This document shows positions 1 to 8,793 of a DNA stretch of 64,000 bases, piece after piece; position 1 is the stretch's first letter; each line of letters starts with the position of its first letter. The notes under the pieces are model-generated. The model made no database searches. It was given only the letters and a program-made list of their open reading frames with translations, and had not been told where the DNA came from. A program made the translations under genes and the position numbers. This DNA comes from Oscillatoriophycideae cyanobacterium NC_groundwater_1537_Pr4_S-0.65um_50_18 (lineage in GTDB: Bacteria; Cyanobacteriota; Cyanobacteriia; Elainellales; Elainellaceae): positions 744,001 through 808,000 of the forward strand of contig JACQYI010000009.1 in the NCBI GenBank assembly GCA_016208305.1, written 5' to 3'.

Positions 1-177
1 CTGGATGCTGCCGATTTTTGTGCGGCCTTTAGTGCTGCTGCTCCTCTCAATCGGTTAGAGGAGCGAATTGATGCTCTGTTAGCGGTAACTGAACGGGCTG
101 GTGCGAGCGATCGCATTTCGCTGTTAGGACTCTGGGTGGCTTTTGTGCCGCTCTTGACGCTGTTGTTTCATCAATAG
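1..177 (+). CDS. C-terminal end of an unidentified protein (partial)
   Basis: Frame 1 is open from the first base to a TAG at 175-177, giving 58 residues of a protein whose start lies outside the window. The visible part has an amphipathic helix with charged residues (LNRLEERIDALLAVTERAG), then a hydrophobic tail (LLGLWVAFVPLLTLLF) ending in HQ that could be a C-terminal membrane anchor. Codon choice, including an in-frame GCGATCGC-like site, matches the other genes. No family is recognisable from this fragment. Confidence 0.6.
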   Translation: MDAADFCAAFSAAAPLNRLEERIDALLAVTERAGASDRISLLGLWVAFVPLLTLLFHQ

Positions 178-224
178 CGTCAGCGTAACCCCAAAAAATC
201 TGCACTCAAGGGCGTAGATCACAG

Positions 225-267
225 CATTTCCCTAGAAACCTTGCTCAGCGAGACTTCTAGGGAAATG
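225..267. terminator. Perfect 13-bp inverted repeat between convergent genes
   Basis: CATTTCCCTAGAA (225-237) is repeated as its exact reverse complement at 255-267 with a 17-nt loop. It lies between the stop of the truncated + gene (177) and the stop of the - strand RTX gene (464), where a bidirectional terminator is expected. There is no strong T tract, so termination is inferred from position and stem only. The rest of 178-463 shows one further small hairpin (369-389) and no gene. Confidence 0.45.
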
Positions 268-368
268 GCTTATGATTAACCGGGCACAAAGCGCTGTTAT
301 TTCGCGCCGTAATTTTTAAGAGGGATTATTGGTGATGGTTCATATGCTGTTGCTCCGGGGATAAACAG

Positions 369-389
369 CCCCAGGATCGATCACTGGGG
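369..389 (-). terminator. Small GC hairpin downstream of the first RTX gene
   Basis: CCCCAG (369-374) and CTGGGG (384-389) form a 6-bp GC stem. On the minus strand it is followed by CTGTTTAT. It lies about 75 bases past the RTX gene stop. This is a plausible but weak terminator. Confidence 0.3.
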
Positions 390-463
390 TCGTTGAGGGG
401 ACTATGCGAAGGTCTATGAGTGAACTCAATAATTTATCTGAGCTGAAACTAGATTATGCGTAT

Positions 464-1303
464 CTAGCCTGCAACAACAGCAATATCGCTGTAGCTCATT
501 GAAGCTTTATTAGAGAGCGTCGCAATTTGAAGCTGAGCTGAACTGCCAGAGCCATCGCGATCGAAGTATAGAGCACCCGTCGATCGGTTGTAGACAAAGT
601 AGTCGTTAGAATCTAAGGCTCTAGAACCTAAGCGGAATTGGGAAGCTCCGATCGTTCCCAACGACAAGTTAACATCGCCGAAGAAGAAGCCCTTGACCTT
701 AAAGCCAGACTGCACGACGTTAATATCGTCGGAGTAAGAACCAAAGTCCGTGATAGTGTCAAGTCCTTCGTATTTATTGTTGAACTTAAATTTGTTAAAG
801 CCAGTGCCGCTGGTCAGCACATCATTGCCATAGCCGCCGATGATCGTATCGCTGCCACTTCCACCTGTGAGGGTATCGTTGCCATCTCCGCCGGACATGT
901 AGTCATTGTCATCTCCACCAGAGAGGTAGTCAAGTCCAGCTTCGCCGTAAAGAAAATCATTTCCAGACTCACCGTACAGGGTGTCATTGCCTGTGCCGCC
1001 ATAGAGCCAGTCGTTGCCTGTGCCGCCTGCCAGGTAGTCGTCACCGGAGTAAGTAGGGTTTAGTCCCCCGTACAGGATGTCGTTGCCTTCACCGCCATAC
1101 AGCGTATCACCCTGATTGCCGCCGTACAAAACATCATCTCCGCCAAAACCATAAAGGCGATCGTAGCCATCGTAATCGTTATAGTCAGAGCCAGCTCCAG
1201 AAGCGGGATAGCCATAAATTGTGTCGTTGCTATTGGTACCGTACAGTTCGCTATTGCCGTATGCGCTGTTGTCGCTAAGTTGTGTACCACGAATAATTGC
1301 CAT
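464..1303 (-). CDS. RTX-type calcium-binding repeat protein (279 aa)
   Basis: The middle of the protein is a run of roughly twelve glycine/aspartate-rich nonapeptides of the GGxGxDxLY type (for example GGTGNDTLYG), the Ca2+-binding beta-roll of RTX proteins. Such proteins lack an N-terminal signal peptide and usually leave by a type I system using C-terminal signals; none is seen here at the N-terminus. The last 55 residues (FRLGSRALDSNDYFVYNR onward) resemble the C-terminus of the second RTX protein at 18725. The ATG at 1303 is preferred over an upstream start because AGGAGT lies seven bases before it. No type I transporter gene is nearby. The role is unknown; an extracellular or surface function is inferred. 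Confidence 0.85.
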   Translation of the reverse strand: MAIIRGTQLSDNSAYGNSELYGTNSNDTIYGYPASGAGSDYNDYDGYDRLYGFGGDDVLYGGNQGDTLYGGEGNDILYGGLNPTYSGDDYLAGGTGNDWLYGGTGNDTLYGESGNDFLYGEAGLDYLSGGDDNDYMSGGDGNDTLTGGSGSDTIIGGYGNDVLTSGTGFNKFKFNNKYEGLDTITDFGSYSDDINVVQSGFKVKGFFFGDVNLSLGTIGASQFRLGSRALDSNDYFVYNRSTGALYFDRDGSGSSAQLQIATLSNKASMSYSDIAVVAG

Positions 1304-1599
1304 TTGAGTTACTCCTGAAGTGCTTTTTGGGTCGTATGCATGTGTTGGAAGGGTTGCTTGTTGCTTGGCTTTCCAACCGCATGTAGACATATCGGGGGTA
1401 ACGCAGGATGTTATGCAGTGATTTACATAACTTCAGAAAAAAGATGTTGCTCATTTGAGCCATGAATTTTGGCTAGAGGGACACAGTACTCTTCTCTGGC
1501 TCAAAATGCGCTAAAAGTTGTTCCTCAATTTAACCTTGCAAATCGCTTCAGGAGGTGATTCGCGACCTCATGCTTTGTTTAAACCTGCGGTTAAGTCTC

Positions 1600-1635
1600 T
1601 AGTCACGCCTCTGGTCACGCCCTTGGTCACACCTC
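1600..1635. repeat. Three imperfect 12-bp tandem repeats in the 1304-1854 gap
   Basis: Three consecutive units of the form TRGTCACRCCYY lie between the divergent RTX and SPFH genes. A + strand reading frame through the repeat (1518-1769) encodes LVTP three times, but its composition looks non-coding. The rest of the 550-bp gap shows no gene. The repeats might be regulatory sites or a small satellite. Confidence 0.5.
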
Positions 1636-1854
1636 TGAGCAGTTCTCCTCTGGGCGGGCGCATCTCGTCGTTAGGGCAGCAGATATTTTTAGGGATGAGA
1701 GAGTGGGCTGATGGGAGAGAGAACAAGGGCGATTGCATCATCCCACCTTCCAGCGTTCATAACATTTAGAGGCTCCCCCAACTGCTGCGCTCCCTCTGGG
1801 CTGTTCTCCTCTGGACTGCTACAGTCAAGAAGAGCAGAATGCAGGAGAAGCGTA

Positions 1855-2670
1855 ATGAAAAGTCAGCCCAGTTGGCAGACATCCGTGTTTTTGGCGTTGT
1901 TCGGCATCCTGGCGATCGTCGGGTTAAATTCTTTTGTGATTATCAATCCGGGTGAGGCGGGTGTGCTGAGCATTTTGGGGAAAGCCACTGATGGAGCTTT
2001 GCTAGAAGGCGTTCACTTTAAGCCGCCGCTGGTTTCTAAGGTCGATATTTATGATGTGACAGTGCAAAAATTTGAAGTGCCCGCACAAAGCTCTACCAAA
2101 GATTTGCAGCAGCTGACCGCCAGTTTTGCCATTAACTTTAGCCTTGACCCGCTTCAGGTGGTAACGATCCGCCGCACCCAGGGCACTTTGCAAAATATTG
2201 TTTCTAAGATCATTGCGCCGCAGACACAAGAGTCCTTTAAGGTGGCAGCAGCAAGACGCACCGTAGAAGAAGCCATTACCAAGCGAGAGGAGCTAAAACA
2301 AGATTTTGATGTGGCGTTGGGCGATCGCCTGAATAAGTACGGCATCATCGTGTTGGATACTAGCGTTGTCGATCTGACCTTCTCGACAGAGTTTTCCAAG
2401 GCGGTCGAAGAAAAGCAGATCGCCGAGCAGCGGGCACAGCGAGCCGTTTACATCGCTCGTGAGGCCGAGCAGGAGGCAGAGGCGACAATTAATCGCGCTA
2501 AAGGACAAGCAGAAGCCCAGAGGCTATTACGAGAAACCCTGACATCGGAACTGTTGCAGAAGCAGGCGATCGAGAAATGGGACGGCAAGTTTCCGCAGGT
2601 GTTGGGGGGCGATGGCGCGATTCCCTTCATTAATATTGATCCGGGCGAGCTACAGTCGGCGCACCCTTAA
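1855..2670 (+). CDS. SPFH/prohibitin family membrane protein (272 aa)
   Basis: An N-terminal membrane anchor (about residues 9-28, FLALFGILAIVGLNSFVII) is followed by the SPFH core beginning INPGEAGVLSILGKATDG, and then a long charged coiled coil (EEKQIAEQRAQRAVYIAR) with the AEAQRLLRE motif of prohibitins. These proteins form large membrane rings that scaffold membrane proteases or microdomains. The ATG at 1855 has AGGAGAAG just upstream; the longer frame from 1711 covers non-coding sequence. Length is normal for cyanobacterial prohibitin homologues. It stands alone and converges on the helicase gene. Confidence 0.9.
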   Translation: MKSQPSWQTSVFLALFGILAIVGLNSFVIINPGEAGVLSILGKATDGALLEGVHFKPPLVSKVDIYDVTVQKFEVPAQSSTKDLQQLTASFAINFSLDPLQVVTIRRTQGTLQNIVSKIIAPQTQESFKVAAARRTVEEAITKREELKQDFDVALGDRLNKYGIIVLDTSVVDLTFSTEFSKAVEEKQIAEQRAQRAVYIAREAEQEAEATINRAKGQAEAQRLLRETLTSELLQKQAIEKWDGKFPQVLGGDGAIPFINIDPGELQSAHP

Positions 2671-2739
2671 GGTTCACCCCATCTCGGCAGGGGGCATTGG
2701 GGCATTGTGATTTCATAGCCAAATTAAACTATGGCACTA

Positions 2740-2776
2740 AACAGGGGGGGTGGCGCGTAGCGCCACCCCCCCTGTT
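2740..2776. terminator. Perfect 17-bp palindrome with GTA triloop between convergent genes
   Basis: Arms of AACAGGGGGGGTGGCGC type at 2740-2756 and 2760-2776 pair perfectly around a 3-nt loop. The element sits between the stops of the SPFH gene (2670, +) and the helicase gene (2784, -). Its GGTGGCGC core resembles the palindrome at 19975. A bidirectional terminator is the likely role. Confidence 0.7.
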
Positions 2777-2783
2777 CACAATA

Positions 2784-4115
2784 TTACCGTCTTCGCCGAT
2801 CGCCCGAAGAGGCCGAAGGAGAAGACGCAGTGCGCAGGCGCGGCTTGCTGCCCTCAGCCGCAGGTTTGTCTCGGTTGTGGGATGAAGGCTGGCGTGTAGA
2901 GGAGGACTGCCCCCGACCCGTTTGCTTCCGCTGATTGCCGCCATTGGGGATCGGCTCAGGCTTAATGCTGGGATCAGGCTCAAATCCTGGAACGATTTCT
3001 TGAGGAAGCGATCGCTTGATCACTTTTTCGATATCTGCCAGCAGCTTGTTTTCATCAACGCATACCAGCGACAGCGCTTCTCCTTCTGAACCTGCCCGTC
3101 CGGTGCGCCCAATGCGGTGGACGTAATCTTCGGGCACAAAAGGCAGATCGAAGTTGACGACATGCGGCAGCTCAACAATATCGATCCCGCGAGCGGCAAT
3201 GTCTGTCGCGACCAAGACCTGAAGGCTGCCATCCTTAAATTTTGCCAACGTGCGGGTACGGACGACTTGGCTTTTGTTGCCATGAATCGCCATTGCCGGA
3301 ATGCCATCATGGGAAAGCTGCTTCGAGAGGCGATCGGCTCCATGCTTAGTGCGGGTAAACACCAGCACCTGATACCAGTTTTCTTGCTGAATCAGATGGG
3401 AGAGCAGCGCGTGCTTTTTGTCGCGATCGACCCGGTAGACCTTTTGGGCAACTAGCTCGGCTGTGGCGTTACGGCGTGCTACCTCAATTAGCACGGGCTG
3501 GTTAAGCATGCCTTCAGCTAGGGCTTTGATTTCGTTAGAGAAGGTGGCGGAAAATAGCAAACTCTGCCGCTGTTTAGGCAATAGGGTGAGGATGCGACGA
3601 ATATCTCGAATGAAGCCCATGTCTAGCATGCGATCGGCTTCATCGAGTACCAGAATTTCGATACGGGAAAGATCGACTGTGCGTTGCTGCACATGATCCA
3701 GCAGCCTACCGGGGGTTGCGACCAAAATATCCACACGACCCTTGAGCCGCTGAATTTGCGGGTTGATGTTTACGCCCCCAAAAATGGTCATGGAGTTGAG
3801 GTTGAGAAATTTGCCGTACTCGCGCACGCTTTCCTCGACTTGTGCTGCCAGTTCGCGGGTTGGGGTGAGAATCAGCGCCCGCACAGGCGATCGACGGATG
3901 GGTTCATTTCTCACAGTCTGCTTCGAGAGCAGTTGCAGGATGGGCAGCGTAAAGCCAGCGGTTTTGCCCGTTCCAGTTTGGGCACCTGCTAGCAAGTCTT
4001 TGCCAGACAAAACGGCTGGAATGGCCTGCAATTGGATAGGGGTGGGTTCGGTATATCCGCGTGCGGTGACGGCGCGAACAATTTCATCGGACAGACCGAG
4101 GGCAGAAAAAGACAT
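2784..4115 (-). CDS. DEAD-box ATP-dependent RNA helicase, RhlE-like (443 aa)
   Basis: All core motifs are visible in order: the Q motif (GYTEPTPIQ), Walker [17 protein letters not shown], the DEAD box in [13 protein letters not shown], and the C-terminal [10 protein letters not shown]. The protein unwinds short RNA duplexes, in ribosome assembly or mRNA turnover. The last 80 or so residues are a basic, Q/S/R-rich tail that probably binds RNA. ATG 4115 ([12 protein letters not shown]) is chosen because GGAG precedes it; the longer form adds 14 unrelated residues. It could be the cold-inducible cyanobacterial helicase (CrhR-like), but that cannot be settled here. Confidence 0.93.
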   Translation of the reverse strand: MSFSALGLSDEIVRAVTARGYTEPTPIQLQAIPAVLSGKDLLAGAQTGTGKTAGFTLPILQLLSKQTVRNEPIRRSPVRALILTPTRELAAQVEESVREYGKFLNLNSMTIFGGVNINPQIQRLKGRVDILVATPGRLLDHVQQRTVDLSRIEILVLDEADRMLDMGFIRDIRRILTLLPKQRQSLLFSATFSNEIKALAEGMLNQPVLIEVARRNATAELVAQKVYRVDRDKKHALLSHLIQQENWYQVLVFTRTKHGADRLSKQLSHDGIPAMAIHGNKSQVVRTRTLAKFKDGSLQVLVATDIAARGIDIVELPHVVNFDLPFVPEDYVHRIGRTGRAGSEGEALSLVCVDENKLLADIEKVIKRSLPQEIVPGFEPDPSIKPEPIPNGGNQRKQTGRGQSSSTRQPSSHNRDKPAAEGSKPRLRTASSPSASSGDRRRR

Positions 4116-4301
4116 AGGACTCCAAAAATAGCATCGGTCTGTCGCCGTTAACGGCACCAGTCTGGGTCAGACAGATAGGAATTGAAAAATTAGCGGCGCG
4201 CAGACTGGAGCAAATGCCACAATTTTGCATTTTAGCAGCAGCTTATGCCTATTTTACCAACTCTTAAGGGTGTTTTCATTCGGCTGGCGTAATTTAGCCC
4301 T

Positions 4302-4361
4302 GGGAAGGCGGGTGAGGGGGGCGTGAGGGATGGTGGGAAGGGGGGGTGTGAGATGTGGGGG
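4302..4361 (+). other. Cluster of seven G-runs (possible G-quadruplex)
   Basis: Within 60 bases of the + strand there are seven runs of three to seven G (4302-4304, 4310-4312, 4316-4321, 4327-4329, 4335-4337, 4340-4346, 4357-4361) separated by short loops. This satisfies the usual quadruplex motif several times over. It lies in the gene-free stretch 4116-4465. A small GC hairpin, GTGGGAGG paired with CCTCCCAC, follows at 4409-4435. Nothing else is seen in this stretch. Confidence 0.5.
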
Positions 4362-4465
4362 AAGGCGCGCACACTCTTTTGAGGAAGAGGTTTGAGGAAC
4401 GGATTTTTGTGGGAGGGGCAGGGCGCACCTCCCACAATCTTAGCTTTGGCAAATGCTGATTCTCG

Positions 4466-4729
4466 CTATAGCGGCTGGCATTTACCCGATCGAATTAACC
4501 CTACACGACGCGCGATCGCTTCTCCTTGAGAGGCAAAAGGCCCCCACCGATCTTTTTTCGCTGGGCTTTCAGCGATCGCATCAGAAGAGCTTTCAGAGGA
4601 ATGGGATGGAGGAATATTACTGGGCATTCCTTCGTTTGGTATAATTTCATCCTGCACAAGATTACCTGATGTCACTTCACAGTGACCGTCAGCTTGCTTA
4701 ACGATGTACCAGGCTTCTGGGTCTGTCAT
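4466..4729 (-). CDS. Conserved cyanobacterial small protein (87 aa)
   Basis: The protein has two conserved-looking ends, MTDPEAWYIVKQADGHCEV and WGPFASQGEAIARRVGLI, joined by a polar Ser-rich linker. The second block is a pattern recalled from short cyanobacterial hypothetical proteins; no function is known. Two adjacent ATGs occur; the inner one (4729) gives GAGG a five-base spacing, while the outer one leaves only two. It diverges from the signal peptidase gene, so the two may share an upstream region. Confidence 0.7.
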   Translation of the reverse strand: MTDPEAWYIVKQADGHCEVTSGNLVQDEIIPNEGMPSNIPPSHSSESSSDAIAESPAKKDRWGPFASQGEAIARRVGLIRSGKCQPL

Positions 4730-4818
4730 CATTGCCTCATTGCAAATTTAATAGATTTGCGAGTGGATTAGTATTTTTACTTTACTCCTTCGCCCAAGTT
4801 TCTTCACGAGTGCGTCCT

Positions 4819-5556
4819 ATGAGTTCTAAACAGCAAAATGCTGGCGATCCCGAAGAGCAGGCTTTTCTGAAGTCTCCGGATCAACCTCTCAGTCCGCTAA
4901 AGGTTGATGAATCTGCTGTTCTGGCATCAGCTCCTGCTCCAGAGTTGAGCCAGCCCCAGGACAAACCAGAGGTCAAGCCAGATTCAGATAAAGCGGGCTT
5001 TCGCCTCCAGAAGGCTCAGAAGGAAAATCTGCAAATTGTGGCGATCGCTCTCGTCCTAGCCCTTGTTATTCGTCTGTTTGTTGCAGAACCGCGCTTCATT
5101 CCTTCAGATTCAATGGTGCCGACGCTGCTGATTGGCGATCGTTTGGTAATTGAAAAAATTGGCTATCGCTTTCACCCGCCGACGCTAGGAGACATTGTGG
5201 TTTTTGAGCCACCGCCCCAACTGCAAATTTATGGTTATGCTGCCGACAAGGCTTTTATTAAGCGGGTTATTGGCACGGCAGGCGATACAGTTCAAGTGAG
5301 GCAGGGCAAAGTTTATCTCAACGGTCAACCTCTCACTGAACCCTACATTGCTGAGCTGCCTGCCTACGAGATGGAGCCAGTAAAAGTGCCATCGCACCAG
5401 CTCTTTGTCATGGGCGACAACCGCAACAACAGTAATGATTCTCACATATGGGGATTTTTGCCGCAGGACAATGTTATTGGTCGAGCAGTGTTTCGATTTT
5501 TTCCCATCGATCGCTTGGGGTGGGTCAAACTAGCTCAAGGACAGGGGCAGGTTTAG
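4819..5556 (+). CDS. lepB: Signal peptidase I (245 aa)
   Basis: This S26 family membrane peptidase removes N-terminal signal peptides from exported proteins. The catalytic serine is in PSDSMVPTL (about residue 98) and the general-base lysine in AFIKRVIG (about 148). The C-terminal box GDNRNNSNDS is intact. One membrane helix (about residues 71-87) precedes the serine. Ahead of it is a long, polar, Pro/Glu-rich cytoplasmic extension of about 60 residues. The ATG at 4819 is chosen; a start at 4732 would add 29 residues with a hydrophobic stretch. No strong ribosome binding site decides between them. Confidence 0.92.
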   Translation: MSSKQQNAGDPEEQAFLKSPDQPLSPLKVDESAVLASAPAPELSQPQDKPEVKPDSDKAGFRLQKAQKENLQIVAIALVLALVIRLFVAEPRFIPSDSMVPTLLIGDRLVIEKIGYRFHPPTLGDIVVFEPPPQLQIYGYAADKAFIKRVIGTAGDTVQVRQGKVYLNGQPLTEPYIAELPAYEMEPVKVPSHQLFVMGDNRNNSNDSHIWGFLPQDNVIGRAVFRFFPIDRLGWVKLAQGQGQV

Positions 5557-5704
5557 CAAAGCTAAAGTTTTTTATGAATGGGCTGCTTATCAGTAAAAAT
5601 ATCTGCTCAGCAAAAATGACAAGCCATTCGTGGTTTGTCGAAAGATATACTTTTTGCGCTGCTCACAAAGCAATAGTCTCCGACGTTGATTAATTAGAAC
5701 TTCC

Positions 5705-5733
5705 TTGACACAGCTGTTCTAATTAAATATATT
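5705..5733 (+). promoter_or_regulatory. Near-consensus sigma-70 promoter
   Basis: TTGACA (5705-5710) and TATATT (5728-5733) are separated by exactly 17 bases. No gene starts nearby; the next start is 6102, which would give a leader of about 360 nt. It may drive that gene or a small RNA. Confidence 0.55.
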
Positions 5734-5742
5734 AAGTGGAGA

Positions 5743-5782
5743 GCGATCGCATTTGCTATGCCCCCATGCAAAGAGCGATCGC
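5743..5782 (+). ncRNA. HIP1-flanked hairpin, possible start of a structured leader or small RNA
   Basis: Two GCGATCGC octamers (5743-5750 and 5775-5782) can pair with each other. Inside them TTTGC (5752-5756) pairs with GCAAA (5768-5772), and ATG with CAT around a C-rich loop. The hairpin begins about ten bases after the promoter at 5705-5733. Further pairing follows: CAATCTAA (5911-5918) with TTAGATTG (5957-5964). The whole 5557-6101 stretch lacks any convincing gene. That it is a transcribed RNA is inference. Confidence 0.35.
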
Positions 5783-5972
5783 CATGAGAGATTCAACACA
5801 GCTTAGGGTTTTAGGCTTACTAATTGGAAGCAGAGTTTTGTAAATGAGGCGAAGAGCCATCTTTACGAAACCTATTTCAACGGTGCAATGCCGGAGATTG
5901 AGGTGGCTTTCAATCTAATCTTTGCCCGCAGCAGCTGTTTCGCAGCATTCATCACCTTAGATTGTTGACTGA

Positions 5973-5992
5973 AATAGATGGCCCCATCTATT
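5973..5992. promoter_or_regulatory. 9-bp perfect palindrome upstream of the CHRD protein
   Basis: AATAGATGG and CCATCTATT are separated by CC. It lies 110 bases before the start at 6102. It could be an operator or part of a folded leader. Confidence 0.4.
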
Positions 5993-6101
5993 CCACAGCT
6001 ACGGCACTCCATCAGACTGGCGTTCTGCAAACTTAGCTTTGCAACCCTAGTTTTGCAATGCCGTTACTTTTAGCTTTGTCCTAACTTTTTAAGGATTAAT
6101 C

Positions 6102-7559
6102 ATGGCAGGACTTGACTCCAAAGCTCATCAAGCACAAGATTCTTTTGCAGCTGATCATCAGGCTCTCGACCCTTCTCATGGCAGTCATTCTGGTCAGAAA
6201 TCGAAAGGTTCTTCAGTGCTAGAATCTGAACTGAACAATAGCCTGGATCAATCGCTAGGTAAGGCTTCATCTGCTCAAAAATCATCTTCTCAATCAAAAT
6301 CATCTTCTCAATCGAAATCATCCTCGGATGATCATGACCACGCTCCTGTAACCAATGGTCAATCGACCCATATTTCACTTGAGGGTTTAGAACCTGTTAA
6401 ATCCTTTAACTCCAGCCAAGTTGCCAAAGTCAAAACTGCTGAAGATTTGGTGAATCAGGTGGGGGGCGATTTGGGTGATCTTTTGAATCCGGGTGGTGGC
6501 AAAAACACGGTGACGAGCGCTCGCAGAAACGATGTTGTTTTTGGAGATGGAGGTGGATTTAATACCATCACCACCGGGGAAGGCAAAGATGCGATCGTCT
6601 TGGGCAAAGAGACAACGAACCGTATCTTCGACTTTGACCCAACGCGAGATAAATTTATTCTCTCAAGCGGACTCAAGATGGAAGACATCTTTATCACTCA
6701 GGGAAAGAACCCAGGTAAAGGAGGACTCAATCAACCTACAGATAGTGAGAACAATGCGCTAATTATCGATAAGAATGGGGGGCATATCCTGGGTGCCTTG
6801 ACTTTCACCAAGGCCGCAGCGCTCTCTGCGAATAACTTTGCTCAGATTGACGACAGCAGCATCGTAGACTTTGTCAAGAACGATGCAGGCTTTGCGTCAG
6901 CTAACGGGCTAACCACCCGACAGGGAAACGGCCAAATTAATGGCACTACCCAAGATGACAAACTGGTGGGGGGCGCTGGAGATGATTTCCTTTATCTAGG
7001 AGATGATAGCTTTAGCGTTACTCCGGTGAAAGCAACCTCAGGGGCAAACGAGTTTCCATTCAAGAATGATAGCCCTGGCACAACGGATCTCAAGGCCGAG
7101 CTGAAAGCGGGCGTGCTGCGGATTGATGGCACCTATCGAAATTTTGACGGCGCGCCTCTCTTCAGCCAGGGTGAGACTGTGATTGACCCCAAAGCGACCA
7201 TCCTTAACGGCTCCGATCCTGTGGCGCTAATCAACGGCTTCCTCAAGGTGCCTCAAGATGTGGAAGGGAACAAGATCTCTGGAACGCATCTGCACTTTAG
7301 CCCGTCTGGGGACGATCGCGGTAACTTCGCAGATGCCACAGTTGTTCGGTACCTCACCAACACCCCAACCGATGCTAAGTCGGGTACCGTTACAGGCGAG
7401 TTTGAGCTAACTCCAGAAGAGCAAGCTGCATTCTTGGCAGGTAATTTGTACACTAATCTCCATACGAACGTGGATACGGATGGAGATGGAAAAGCGGGAT
7501 TCCCAACGGGAGAAAATCGCGTGAACTTTAATAAGAACGATATCCAGTTTGATACTTAA
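6102..7559 (+). CDS. CHRD-domain protein with RTX-like segment (485 aa)
   Basis: The first 100 residues are polar and low in complexity (tandem SSQSKSSSQSKSS). Residues about 120-300 contain RTX-like stretches (FGDGGGFNTITTGEGKDAI and GGAGDDFLYLGDD). The last 170 residues match the CHRD pattern: a beta-rich segment with GTHLHFSPSG, then FELTPEEQAAFLAGNLYTNL and HTNVDTDGDGKAGFP. CHRD domains occur in extracellular proteins; their biochemical role is poorly known. No signal peptide is visible, so type I export is plausible. AAGGA sits nine bases before the ATG. The gene appears monocistronic. Confidence 0.85.
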   Translation: MAGLDSKAHQAQDSFAADHQALDPSHGSHSGQKSKGSSVLESELNNSLDQSLGKASSAQKSSSQSKSSSQSKSSSDDHDHAPVTNGQSTHISLEGLEPVKSFNSSQVAKVKTAEDLVNQVGGDLGDLLNPGGGKNTVTSARRNDVVFGDGGGFNTITTGEGKDAIVLGKETTNRIFDFDPTRDKFILSSGLKMEDIFITQGKNPGKGGLNQPTDSENNALIIDKNGGHILGALTFTKAAALSANNFAQIDDSSIVDFVKNDAGFASANGLTTRQGNGQINGTTQDDKLVGGAGDDFLYLGDDSFSVTPVKATSGANEFPFKNDSPGTTDLKAELKAGVLRIDGTYRNFDGAPLFSQGETVIDPKATILNGSDPVALINGFLKVPQDVEGNKISGTHLHFSPSGDDRGNFADATVVRYLTNTPTDAKSGTVTGEFELTPEEQAAFLAGNLYTNLHTNVDTDGDGKAGFPTGENRVNFNKNDIQFDT

Positions 7560-7669
7560 GTGAATCTGAGAGGGTGAGAGTGGGTGGGTGAGAGCGAGTG
7601 AGTGGGGGTAGGTGAGAGTAAAAGTTTCCCCTCTACCCCTCTACCCATCCACCCATCCACTCCAACACG

Positions 7670-8470
7670 TCAGGATTCTGTAACGGCCGCTTTAAGACTG
7701 CGGCAGAAAGTCTCGATCGCCTGTAGCCCCTGATCGGGTGATCCTTCTGCGAGTCGTTTGACAAAGGCACTGCCCACAATCACGGCATCTGCGCCCCACT
7801 CTCTCACCTGCTTTGCCTGACTGGCTTGAGAAATACCAAACCCCACACCAATTGGCTTGTCCGTTACGCCATGCAGTTCGGTAAGCAAATCTTGCACCCG
7901 TGATTGAATTTCGGTACGGATGCCTGTGACACCTGTGACGCTCACCAAGTAGATGAATCCTTGGGAATGCTGGGCGATCGCTTCAATTCGAGCCTTGGGA
8001 GAGGTAGGAGCCACTAACAAAATAATCTCAATGCCAACTTGAGTCGCGACTTGCAGCAGCCCTTCTACCTCTTCAAGCGGCAAGTCTGGCACCACCAAAC
8101 CGCTGACTCCTGCGGCGGCAATATCCTGCAAAAAAGCCTCTATACCCCGGTTGAGAATGGGATTGTAGTAGGTAAACAAAATGATAGGTGACTTGAGCCG
8201 AGGGCTAAGGTTTTTCAGCATTGCCAGAATATCTTCTAGGCGCGTCCCTCGCTCCAAGGCGCGTGTGGCAGCCGCCTGAATCACAGGCCCATCGGCCAGA
8301 GGATCAGAATAGGGCACCCCCAGCTCAATCAAGTCGGCACCACTGCGATCGAGCAACTCTAGGGCTTTCGCCGTCGTTTCCAAGTCAGGATCGCCTGCCG
8401 TAATAAAAGGAATGAGCGCACATTGTCCGCGATCGCGTAGCGCATCCATGCAGCCAGAAACAGAAACCAT
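7670..8470 (-). CDS. trpA: Tryptophan synthase alpha chain (266 aa)
   Basis: TrpA cleaves indole-3-glycerol phosphate to indole and glyceraldehyde-3-phosphate and passes indole to TrpB. The TIM-barrel signature is clear: [31 protein letters not shown] (with the catalytic Glu and Asp), VPDLPLEE, and the phosphate-binding VGFGISQ. Length is standard. Partner trp genes are not adjacent, as is usual in cyanobacteria. The 110 bases between it and the CHRD gene hold G-rich and C-rich direct motifs (GTGGGTGGG and CCATCCACCCATCC) that can pair imperfectly and may terminate both convergent genes. Confidence 0.97.
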   Translation of the reverse strand: MVSVSGCMDALRDRGQCALIPFITAGDPDLETTAKALELLDRSGADLIELGVPYSDPLADGPVIQAAATRALERGTRLEDILAMLKNLSPRLKSPIILFTYYNPILNRGIEAFLQDIAAAGVSGLVVPDLPLEEVEGLLQVATQVGIEIILLVAPTSPKARIEAIAQHSQGFIYLVSVTGVTGIRTEIQSRVQDLLTELHGVTDKPIGVGFGISQASQAKQVREWGADAVIVGSAFVKRLAEGSPDQGLQAIETFCRSLKAAVTES

Positions 8471-8730
8471 AGCCTCTAGAATTTTATGTGCCGAGATTTT
8501 TTAGTCGTCCCCCATTCTACGAGACTTCGGTCGAGAATTTGATGCCTTCGCTCAAACCTCTGCAAAACCTACCCTAAAGTCCGCCTCAAAAATCCGGTGT
8601 TACAGATCTCTGGGATAAATTTTTGTTGGAGAAGGGCGCAGAGAACTCCTTTCCAACAAAATAAGCGGTGCCAAAAAACCAGATTCCGCTTGATGAGAAA
8701 GTATTTATGATCCTTGCTTATAATTTGTAC

Positions 8731-8749
8731 AGGAATCTTTAGTATTCCT
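8731..8749 (+). promoter_or_regulatory. Promoter region of rpaA
   Basis: TATAAT occurs at 8719-8724. Immediately after it is the inverted repeat AGGAAT-N7-ATTCCT (8731-8749). No good -35 box lies at the normal spacing. The rest of 8471-8793 shows no gene. Confidence 0.35.
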
Positions 8750-8793
8750 ATAGCTTCTCAGTCAATAAACTGTATCAATAATCAAATTTAGTG

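Noticed and set aside
638-1063. 141-codon + strand frame across the first RTX gene
   Set aside because: It is the antisense of a periodic Gly/Asp repeat, which keeps the opposite strand open. Its product is Val/Ala/Ile-rich without any family pattern.
1518-1769. 83-codon + strand frame containing LVTPLVTPLVTP
   Set aside because: The open frame is created by the 12-bp tandem repeat. There is no ribosome binding site and no recognisable product.
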